Of a stretch of DNA of 5,413 nt, positions 1 through 5,303 are shown piece by piece. Under the pieces are notes generated by a model. The model had not been told where the DNA came from. It saw nothing but the letters and a program-made list of their open reading frames with translations, and ran no database searches. The stretch covers positions 1 through 5,413 of the forward strand of contig JASHVH010000289.1 in assembly GCA_030039575.1 (NCBI GenBank). Direction: 5' to 3'. Made by a program: the position numbers and the translations under genes. The stretch's first letter is position 1, and every line of letters begins with the position of its first letter. Source of the stretch: Acidimicrobiales bacterium. GTDB taxonomy: Bacteria > Actinomycetota > Acidimicrobiia > Acidimicrobiales > Palsa-688.

Positions 1-1
1 G

Positions 2-919
2 TTCGGCGTGGCCGCCGCACCCGCCAGCGCGGCTTCGAAGTACACGATCGAGCTGATCCCGGGCCTCACCGTGGACCCCTTCTACATCACCATGCACTAC
101 GGGGCCTTGCAGGAGGCAAACAAGCTGGGCGTCACGCTCAAATGGGCGGGGGCGACCACCTTCTCCCCGACCACGCAGATCCCGGTGGTCAACTCGGTGC
201 TGGCCAGCAAGCCGAGCGCACTGCTCATCGCCCCGACCGACACGCACGCCCTCTACGCCCCGATCGATAACTACGTGAAGGCCGGTATCCCGGTCATCGC
301 AGTCGACACCACCCTGGCCAATACCTCGATCCTGACGTCGGCCATCAGCTCGGACAATTACCAGGGCGGGGAGAAAGCCGCCGACACAATTGCCTCGTTG
401 GCGCACGACAAGGGCGACGTGGCGGTCATCAATGTCCTTCCCAACGTCTCCACCACCGACCTGCGCCAAGCCGGTTTCCTGGCCGAGATGAAGAAATACC
501 CCAACATGAAGGTCGTCGCCCACGTTTATGACCAGGACTCGCCGACCACGGCAGAGTCGGAGGCCAGGAGCATCATCCTGGCCCACCCCGGCGTCGTTGG
601 CATTTTCGGGACGAACCTGTACTCCGCCCAGGGAGCGGCCAAAGGCGTTGACGCCGCCGGCGACAAAGGCAAGATCTTTGTGGCCGGTTACGATGCCGAA
701 CCACTCGAAGTGAACCTGCTGAAGCAGGGCGTGATCAACATCCTCGTCATCCAGAACCCGGCCGAAGAAGGGTCGCTGGCCGTCCAGTACGCCTATGACG
801 CACTGACCGGGAACAAGGCGATGATCAAGAAGTCGGTGCTGCTGCCCAACGTGGTGGCGACTACCGCCAACGCCAATAGCCCCAGCGTGAGCAAGTACTA
901 CTACAAGACTTCAGCCTAA
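2..919 (+). CDS. Sugar ABC transporter substrate-binding protein, ribose/xylose type (5' end missing)
   Basis: Extracytoplasmic binding protein that would capture a sugar and deliver it to an ABC permease. The frame is open to the left window edge and the first residues (FGVAAAPASAAS) look like the end of a signal peptide, so the true start lies upstream; the GTG at 8 is counted as residue 1 only for numbering. The fold is a type 1 periplasmic-binding protein (Peripla_BP_4 / RbsB-like): DPFY at 23-26, LLIAPTD at 72-78, GIPVIAVD at 93-100, FGTN at 200-203, VAGYDAEP at 225-232 and VIQNP at 247-251. Against E. coli ribose-binding protein, sugar contacts D89, R141, N190, D215 and Q235 correspond with near-constant spacing to D100, R153, N203, D229 and Q249. 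Ribose contacts N13, N64 and R90 appear as D23, A75 and T101, so the ligand is probably a sugar other than ribose. No ATPase or permease gene follows; partners would have to lie upstream or elsewhere. The family call is firm, the substrate is not. Confidence 0.93.
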   Translation, partial: FGVAAAPASAASKYTIELIPGLTVDPFYITMHYGALQEANKLGVTLKWAGATTFSPTTQIPVVNSVLASKPSALLIAPTDTHALYAPIDNYVKAGIPVIAVDTTLANTSILTSAISSDNYQGGEKAADTIASLAHDKGDVAVINVLPNVSTTDLRQAGFLAEMKKYPNMKVVAHVYDQDSPTTAESEARSIILAHPGVVGIFGTNLYSAQGAAKGVDAAGDKGKIFVAGYDAEPLEVNLLKQGVINILVIQNPAEEGSLAVQYAYDALTGNKAMIKKSVLLPNVVATTANANSPSVSKYYYKTSA

Positions 920-939
920 ATAGCTGTTCCCGCCCTTGA

Positions 940-962
940 CCGCCCCGGCGCCGCCGGGGCGG
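940..962. terminator. GC-rich hairpin between convergent genes, possible terminator
   Basis: A perfect 10-bp inverted repeat (CCGCCCCGGC / GCCGGGGCGG) with a 3-nt GCC loop begins 21 nt after the stop of the binding-protein gene. No T-run follows on either strand, so it is not a canonical intrinsic terminator; stem-only terminators have been proposed for high-GC actinobacteria. Its place between a plus-strand and a minus-strand 3' end fits a bidirectional transcript end. A second, smaller perfect stem (GGCCAG, loop GAT, CTGGCC) lies at 974-988. The structures are seen directly; the function is inferred. Confidence 0.5.
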
Positions 963-1038
963 GGGCGCGTCCAGGCCAGGATCTGGCCACCGGGCATAGT
1001 TTTGGGCTGTGCCGGCCGGGCGGCGGTCCTACCGCAGC

Positions 1039-1794
1039 TCAGCCGTCCTGGAGCGCTGCGCACCAGTAGGCCGTCGTTCTGTACCGAAGAGCCACCGGGT
1101 CGCCGTACCTTTTGGCGAGCTCGCTCACCTCGTTGGCCACCTTCGCCTGCTGGTCGGTGGGCAGGGCCGCCATAAAACTCACAGACAGGACCCTGGCGAC
1201 AAGCTGCTCCCGGTCGACCACCTGTTCCATCGGGAAGGTCTCCTGCGTCAGCGGGCCGAACCAATGCGTCTGGCGAAAAGCGGTTTTCCATGCACCGTTA
1301 TCGTGTGAGGGCGTCGCTCCCCGATAGCCCTCCATTAGCCGGCCCAATTCGGCCTGGACGGGCTGGCCCAGGTCGCGGCGGTTCCAGATCAGCCCCAACC
1401 GTCCGTGCGGGGTAAGCACCCGGTGGATCTCGGCCAGAGCCTCCTCGCCCCGGAACCAGTGAAAGGCCTGTCCGACTGTGACCGCGCCGGCGGACCCGTC
1501 CGGGAGCGGCAGTTGCTCCGCCGTCCCCTCGAGCACCTCGGCCCCGGGCACTACCGAGCTGAGCACTTCTCGCATACCGGCCACGGGTTCCACCGCTATT
1601 ACGCGAGCGCCGGTGGCGAGGAGGGGACGGGTCAGCTTCCCGGTACCGGCAGCCAGGTCGATGACGGTGGAGCGCCTGTCCACCAAAAGGGCCTCGATCA
1701 GCCAACTGACGGCGGAAGATGGGTACTCCGGCCGTCCCTTTTCATAATCGTCCGCCCGCGTGCCGAAGGCGTGAGCTTGAGGAAGGATGTCCAC
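1039..1794 (-). CDS. Class I SAM-dependent methyltransferase
   Basis: Predicted cytosolic methyltransferase of 251 residues with a Rossmann-like SAM fold (Methyltransf_11/25 type). Motif I is VIDLAAGTG at 44-52, the acidic end of strand beta-2 is VIAVEP at 65-70 (E69 probably contacts the SAM ribose), the motif II/III region is AEQLPLPDGSAG at 92-103, and QAFHWF at 109-114 follows. The N-terminal FGTRADDYEKGRPEYP and the downstream HWF are typical of a family of small-molecule methyltransferases annotated only generically, so the acceptor cannot be told. The start is a GTG at 1792-1794; no ATG or other usual start is in frame between it and residue 74, and homologues begin at about this point. 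GAGGGG abuts the GTG with no spacer, which is too close for a normal ribosome-binding site, so the start may be read inefficiently or without a leader. The gene runs opposite to its sugar-use neighbours and is probably unrelated to them. Confidence 0.88.
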   Translation of the reverse strand: MDILPQAHAFGTRADDYEKGRPEYPSSAVSWLIEALLVDRRSTVIDLAAGTGKLTRPLLATGARVIAVEPVAGMREVLSSVVPGAEVLEGTAEQLPLPDGSAGAVTVGQAFHWFRGEEALAEIHRVLTPHGRLGLIWNRRDLGQPVQAELGRLMEGYRGATPSHDNGAWKTAFRQTHWFGPLTQETFPMEQVVDREQLVARVLSVSFMAALPTDQQAKVANEVSELAKRYGDPVALRYRTTAYWCAALQDG

Positions 1795-1842
1795 CCCCTC
1801 AATAGTTGCGAGCCGGCGCAGTCGGCTGCAAGCGTGGTCCCC

Positions 1843-1947
1843 GTGCGCACCATCGTCGTAGAAAAACCCGGCCTGTTCGAGTTGAGGGAGGTGCCGGAGC
1901 CGTCACCGGGGCCAGGCCAGATCCTCATCAGGGCAAGAAGGCCGTAG
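1843..1947 (+). pseudogene. N-terminal remnant of a medium-chain (zinc-type) polyol/alcohol dehydrogenase
   Basis: From a GTG at 1843 the frame reads VRTIVVEKPG, then ELREVPEPSPGPGQILIRA, then RRP and a TAG stop at 1945-1947: 34 codons. This is the classic start of GroES-like medium-chain dehydrogenases (sorbitol/xylitol/threonine dehydrogenase type), whose first strands read like MKAVVxEKPG...LREVPxPxPGPGEVLIRV. In the family the next residues are xAxGICGSD, carrying the catalytic zinc ligand; here the reading ends just before that point, and the xylulokinase ATG comes 9 nt after the stop. No other part of the enzyme appears in any frame of the window. It is best read as the stump left by a deletion that removed more than 300 codons; as it stands it cannot be an enzyme. 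A pentitol dehydrogenase next to xylB would make D-xylulose for the kinase, so the original neighbourhood makes sense. A chance resemblance is unlikely over 30 residues but not excluded. Confidence 0.62.
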
Positions 1948-1949
1948 GT
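1945..1949 (+). promoter_or_regulatory. TAGGT element before xylB (weak RBS or -10-like)
   Basis: TAGGT ends 7 nt before the xylB ATG and overlaps the stop codon of the dehydrogenase remnant. It could act as a poor Shine-Dalgarno sequence. It also resembles the TAGGCT found before the M48 gene: GTAGG stands exactly 8 nt before the ATG in both places. No convincing -35 element was found. This is a tentative reading. Confidence 0.2.
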
Positions 1950-1956
1950 CGCAGGC

Positions 1957-3381
1957 ATGGCACTGGTTGCGGGGGTCGACTGCTCGACTCAATCGACAAA
2001 GGTGTTGGTGGTCGACGCCGACAACGGCCGCGTCGTAGCCACCGGAGCAGCCGCGAACGAGGTCGACGGCGAAGGCGGGGCGCGGGAAAGCGACCCGAAG
2101 GGGTGGGCGCGGTCGATGGCGGCTGCCCTGGCCGAGACCGGACGGGCCGGTGATGTGCGCGCCATTTCCGTGGGCGGGCAGCAGCATGGCCTGGTCGTGG
2201 TCGACGGTGCGGGACAGCCGCTGCGCAAGGCCCCCCTCTGGAACGACACTCGTAGCGGCCCCGACGCCCGCCGGCTCGTCGACGACCTGGGTGGCCCCGA
2301 GGAGTGTGCCAAACGAGTGGGCTCGGTGCTTACCAGTTCTTTCACCGTCACCCATTGGGCTTGGCTACGGCGCACGGAACCCGAGGTGGCGGCGGCGGCC
2401 CGGCGGGTCATGCTGCCCCACGACTACCTCAACTTCTGCCTGACGGGCGTGGCCACGACGGACCGCAGCGACGCCTCGGGCACCGGTTGGTGGAGCCCGG
2501 CCGAAGAGACTTATCTTCCCGGAGTGCTCGGGCTCGACGCGGTGCGGCTCGACCCGGCCCTCTTGCCCGAAGTGCTGGCGCCAGATGGCGGGGCCGGGTT
2601 GGTGACCGAGGAGGCGGCGCAGCAATTCGGTCTGGTCCCCGGCATAAAAGTGGCCTGTGGGGCCGGGGACAACGCGGCCGCCGCTTTAGCTTTGAGCTTC
2701 GCTCCCGGAGAAGCCGCCTTGTCGCTCGGGACCTCTGGCACCGTTTACGCCCCGTCGGCCGTGCCGAGCGCCGACCCCAGCGGCACGGTGGCCGGTTTTG
2801 CCAGCGCCGACGGCAGGTATTTGCCTTTGGCCTGCACGCTCAACGCCACGGTGGCTATTGACCGGGTCAGTGATTGGCTCGGGATCGGGCGTGAACACGT
2901 GGCGCCGTCGGACGAAGTTGTTTTCCTGCCGTGGCTGGGAGGCGAGCGGACGCCGAACGCCCCCACCGCTTCGGGGACGATGACGGGTCTCCGTTATGAG
3001 ACCGATAAACGGTCCATTTTGCAGGCGGCTTACGAAGGCCTGGTGGCCACGCTGCTGGAGGCGACCGCCATCCTCGACCATTGGGCGCCCCAAGATATGC
3101 AGGCGCCGCTGCTCCTATTGGGGGGCGGGGCGCGGGGCAAGGCGTGGCAGGACACGGTGCGGAACCTATCGGGACGGCCCGTGCTGGTCGTGGAGATGGG
3201 CGAACTGGTGGCCTACGGGGCCGCGATCCAGGCCGGCGCCCTCTTTACTGGCCGGCCGCTCGAAGACGTGGCGAAGGACTGGGACGTCCGGCGCGGGGCT
3301 CTCCTGTCACCCGTCCCGCGCGATGACGCGGTCCTGGAACGCATCGATGCCTGGCGGCGGACCGTCCTGCCCTCCTTCTGA
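1957..3381 (+). CDS. xylB: Xylulokinase (FGGY carbohydrate kinase)
   Basis: Cytosolic kinase that phosphorylates D-xylulose with ATP to D-xylulose 5-phosphate, feeding the pentose phosphate pathway. At 474 residues it is close to the E. coli enzyme (484). In order: VDCSTQSTKV at 7-16, the first phosphate-binding loop, with D8 matching E. coli D6; GQQHG at 74-78, the xylulose-contact motif that is GQMHG in E. coli; LWNDTR at 94-99; CGAGDNAA at 234-241, with D238 matching the catalytic base D233; SLGTSG at 256-261, an ATP-site loop; LGGGARGKAW at 388-397, the adenosine-binding loop of FGGY kinases; and GAAIQAGALFTG at 421-432. All expected catalytic features are present, so the gene looks intact. 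The ATG at 1957 puts the first strand (ALVAGVDCSTQ) at the usual distance from the N-terminus. It follows the dehydrogenase stump by 9 nt and meets the convergent zinc-ribbon gene with an 8-nt gap. Other FGGY kinases (ribulokinase, glycerol kinase) are less likely given the GQQHG and GAGDNAA pattern. Confidence 0.95.
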   Translation: MALVAGVDCSTQSTKVLVVDADNGRVVATGAAANEVDGEGGARESDPKGWARSMAAALAETGRAGDVRAISVGGQQHGLVVVDGAGQPLRKAPLWNDTRSGPDARRLVDDLGGPEECAKRVGSVLTSSFTVTHWAWLRRTEPEVAAAARRVMLPHDYLNFCLTGVATTDRSDASGTGWWSPAEETYLPGVLGLDAVRLDPALLPEVLAPDGGAGLVTEEAAQQFGLVPGIKVACGAGDNAAAALALSFAPGEAALSLGTSGTVYAPSAVPSADPSGTVAGFASADGRYLPLACTLNATVAIDRVSDWLGIGREHVAPSDEVVFLPWLGGERTPNAPTASGTMTGLRYETDKRSILQAAYEGLVATLLEATAILDHWAPQDMQAPLLLLGGGARGKAWQDTVRNLSGRPVLVVEMGELVAYGAAIQAGALFTGRPLEDVAKDWDVRRGALLSPVPRDDAVLERIDAWRRTVLPSF

Positions 3382-3389
3382 GCGGGGCC

Positions 3390-3959
3390 TCAGTCGACGG
3401 GACGGCTCAAGATATTTATCACCTCGCCGAGCAGCCCGTGACGCCCGCTGTTGTCGCCGGCCTCGTGGTTATCACTGGCGCCCGACGTGAGCACCACCAC
3501 CTTGGTCGGCGCCTGGACCGCGGCCCCGCAGTACGGGCACCTTTCGTCCCAGCTGTGTTGGAGGGGGGCCCCACACTGTTGGCAACGGGCAGCGTGCCCC
3601 TGGTTCTCCAGAGTGGGTTGGTCCTCCACTTCTGCCTTGGTCACCGGAAGGGAGCTGGCGGCCAGTTTGTCGAGCCATACGACCTCGTCGGCTCTGCAGA
3701 TGGCGGCGGCCCCGGTGGTCACGGTCTTGCTTTCCATTCCGGCCTGGCAAAATGGGCACCGTCTGCGCCCCTCCGCCGCCGGTGGGAGCGGCTCGGCCGT
3801 CCAGATGTGCTGGCCCACCGCTCCGGCGAGCTGGCGGATGACGGCAATACCGATGACGACGCTGCCGCAGCTATCACATGCGTACTGACGGAAACCTTCC
3901 ACGCGCCCCAACAGGAGGCAGCCTCCGCAGCCAGGGCAGGTCAATTGGTCAGGATCCAT
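3390..3959 (-). CDS. Small protein with three zinc-ribbon modules (zf-TFIIB-like)
   Basis: Predicted soluble 189-residue protein with no signal peptide or membrane segment. Module 1 has CPGC at 8-11 and CDSC at 28-31, a complete four-cysteine ribbon. Module 2 has CPFC at 68-71 and then CRAD at 88-91 followed by VVWLD at 93-97; the WLD is the hallmark that closes zf-TFIIB domains (CPxCxGVWLD), but the fourth cysteine is replaced by D91. Module 3 has CQQC at 126-129 and CPYC at 141-144. The last ~45 residues are polar and end in GLLGEVINIL. Such proteins are usually annotated as zinc-ribbon or transcription-factor zinc-finger proteins without known function. The start is taken at the ATG at 3957-3959 (MDPDQLTCPGC). 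A longer frame to 4097 adds 46 Arg/Pro/Gly-rich residues and would overlap the start of the M48 gene head-to-head, so it is rejected. The gene is divergent from the M48 peptidase. It is a real gene, but its role is unknown. Confidence 0.82.
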   Translation of the reverse strand: MDPDQLTCPGCGGCLLLGRVEGFRQYACDSCGSVVIGIAVIRQLAGAVGQHIWTAEPLPPAAEGRRRCPFCQAGMESKTVTTGAAAICRADEVVWLDKLAASSLPVTKAEVEDQPTLENQGHAARCQQCGAPLQHSWDERCPYCGAAVQAPTKVVVLTSGASDNHEAGDNSGRHGLLGEVINILSRPVD

Positions 3960-4077
3960 TGCTCTGAGTGTCGGCGGGCGCGGGCGCTGACATGAGCATG
4001 ACCATCGCCCGGGGCCGAAGCCAAAGCCCGTTCGACGGCCCGGTCCGCCTGTGAGCCCTCGGCGGTAGGCTGGCCGC
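3960..4077. promoter_or_regulatory. Shared divergent promoter region, zinc-ribbon gene / M48 gene
   Basis: These 118 nt separate two head-to-head starts and must hold promoters for both unless one gene is read from elsewhere. The M48 side shows a plausible -10 element close to the start codon (separate entry). No clear -10/-35 pair or strong Shine-Dalgarno could be picked out for the minus-strand gene (only CAGAGC just before its ATG). Confidence 0.4.
4066..4071 (+). promoter_or_regulatory. Possible -10 element of a leaderless M48 transcript
   Basis: TAGGCT fits the TANNNT form of an actinobacterial -10 box and ends 6 nt before the ATG at 4078. At that spacing transcription would start at or next to the A of the start codon, giving a leaderless mRNA, a common arrangement in actinobacteria. 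No good Shine-Dalgarno sequence is present to argue otherwise, apart from the weak GTAGG in the same place. No recognisable -35 hexamer stands at the expected distance, so this rests on one hexamer and its position. Confidence 0.35.
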
Positions 4078-5145
4078 ATGTCGCTGCAGGAAGCCATTCG
4101 CTACGAGCAGATAAGTGCCAAAGCCTACGAGCACCCGGCCGACCGGGCCGCCACCGCCGCCCTGCGCTCCATCCCGCTCCTGGACAAGGCGGTCAAGTAC
4201 CTCTCGGGCTTTTTCGTCGAGCGGATGATCCGCGAGTTCCACGTAGGAAATGCTGTGCAGCTGTCGGATAGGCAGGTCCCTCTAGTCTGGGCTGCCCACG
4301 TGCGCACGGCGTCGGTCTTGGACATCGGGCGCGTGCCTGACCTCTACGTCACCCAGACCCCTCTAGCCAACGCGTTCACCGTCGGGGCCAAGCGACCGAT
4401 GGTCGTCCTTAGGTCTGGCCTCGTGCGCGATTACTCGCCGAGCGAGCTGGACGTAGTGCTGGCACACGAGATGGGGCACGTGTTGTCCGAGCATTATTAC
4501 TACCAAACGGCGTTGGTGTTCTTGCAACAGATAATTTACCGCGCGACAGGAACGCCCACCTTTATACCCGGTCTCCCGGCCCAGGCCGTTTACCTCGTTT
4601 TGCTGGAATGGTGGCGAGCCGCAGAACTTTCGGCTGACCGGGCGAGCTCCCTGGTCGTCGGGGACCCCCTCATGACCTGCCATATGCTGATGCGCATGGC
4701 CGGCGGGGCCCTCGAGGGGATGAGCCTCGATGCGTTCCTGGCCCAAGCCGCCCGCTACGCCGACGAGGAAAACCTTTACACCCGCTGGTCCAGGGCGTGG
4801 TTCGAAGCCAGCCGGGACCACCCGATCGCGGTCAAAAGGGCACGCGAGCTGATGAGCTGGGTGAGCGACGGGAGCTACGACAGGATAAGGGCTGGGAATT
4901 ACGTGCGCCGGGGCCAGGAACCGCCTCTACCCACCGAGCTGGACGCGGCCACATTGCATTACCGGGACCGGTTCTTGAAAATCCTGCAAGTCACCGCTGG
5001 TGGTGTCGAGCGCATGCTCGGACAGCTGGAGGACTGGCTCAGGTCGGAGGACGCCGGCGGCGGAGATGGCGATGGAGGTGGAGGCAAAGGCCCGGGGTCG
5101 GGGTCGAGCGGGCGATCTGGGACAAGAGGCCGCCGCTCCTCCTAA
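4078..5145 (+). CDS. M48-family zinc metallopeptidase, actinobacterial type
   Basis: Predicted zinc endopeptidase of 355 residues related to HtpX/Ste24p, probably in membrane-protein or general protein quality control; its substrate is unknown. The catalytic motif HEMGH lies at 130-134 (H130 and H134 bind zinc, E131 is the catalytic base) inside the usual M48 context SELDVVLAHEMGHVLSEH. The third zinc ligand is E183 in AELSADRAS, with the conserved D187 four residues on. The preceding NAFTVGAKRPMVVLRSGL (98-115) and the later SRDHPIAVKRARELMSW (245-261) also match the family. Unlike HtpX there are no N-terminal membrane helices; the only long apolar stretch is about 144-177, between the two metal motifs, so the protein may be cytosolic or membrane-associated. 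The C-terminal IRAGNYVRRGQEPP block is typical of an actinobacterial subgroup. Residues 326-355 are a low-complexity Gly/Ser/Arg tail, probably disordered. All catalytic residues are present. The ATG at 4078 gives the expected N-terminus. Confidence 0.9.
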   Translation: MSLQEAIRYEQISAKAYEHPADRAATAALRSIPLLDKAVKYLSGFFVERMIREFHVGNAVQLSDRQVPLVWAAHVRTASVLDIGRVPDLYVTQTPLANAFTVGAKRPMVVLRSGLVRDYSPSELDVVLAHEMGHVLSEHYYYQTALVFLQQIIYRATGTPTFIPGLPAQAVYLVLLEWWRAAELSADRASSLVVGDPLMTCHMLMRMAGGALEGMSLDAFLAQAARYADEENLYTRWSRAWFEASRDHPIAVKRARELMSWVSDGSYDRIRAGNYVRRGQEPPLPTELDAATLHYRDRFLKILQVTAGGVERMLGQLEDWLRSEDAGGGDGDGGGGKGPGSGSSGRSGTRGRRSS

Positions 5146-5171
5146 GTCCTGCATATATCAGTGGTTCTGGG

Positions 5172-5204
5172 TGCGCGAAAACGAACCGGTCGCGTTTTGG
5201 CGCA
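5172..5204. repeat. Imperfect inverted repeat after the M48 gene (terminator stem or operator-like)
   Basis: The arms TGCGC-G-AAAACG (5172-5183) and CGTTTT-G-GCGCA (5193-5204) pair over 11 of 12 positions with a single central G/G mismatch; the 9-nt loop contains the palindrome ACCGGT. It begins 26 nt after the M48 stop. It is followed by A residues, not T residues, on the plus strand, so it lacks the U-tract of a standard terminator. A transcript-end stem or a binding site for a dimeric regulator are both possible; the sequence does not decide. Confidence 0.5.
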
Positions 5205-5271
5205 AAAAATTAGCAAAAGCGCAACAGGAACTGAGTACTGCACCCAAGTACTTGCATGTCGAGCGAGTACC

Positions 5272-5303
5272 GTCCACATGCCGGGCGGGCCCTCTGGGTG
5301 GAC
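5272..5303. repeat. Compound hairpin candidate
   Basis: The outer arms GTCCAC (5272-5277) and GTGGAC (5298-5303) are perfectly complementary, and between them CCGGG/CCC-TCT-GG can form a further short GC stem with a 4-nt loop. No T-run follows. It could be part of a transcript end or an RNA structure; in GC-rich DNA, stems of this size also occur by chance. Confidence 0.3.

Noticed and set aside
1405..1947. 180-codon plus-strand frame running through the methyltransferase into the dehydrogenase remnant
   Set aside because: Most of it is the antisense shadow of the methyltransferase; only its last 34 codons resemble a real protein.
1903..2411. Long minus-strand frames opposite the start of xylB
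   Set aside because: Antisense shadows of a GC-rich gene; the plus-strand frame has all the FGGY kinase motifs.
3960..4097. 46-residue N-terminal extension of the zinc-ribbon protein
   Set aside because: It is Arg/Pro/Gly-rich without domain character, would overlap the M48 start head-to-head, and an ATG at 3957-3959 directly precedes the first zinc ribbon.
5254..5281. GCATGT/ACATGC inverted repeat with a 16-nt loop
   Set aside because: Only 6 bp with a long loop and overlapping a better stem at 5272-5303; expected by chance.
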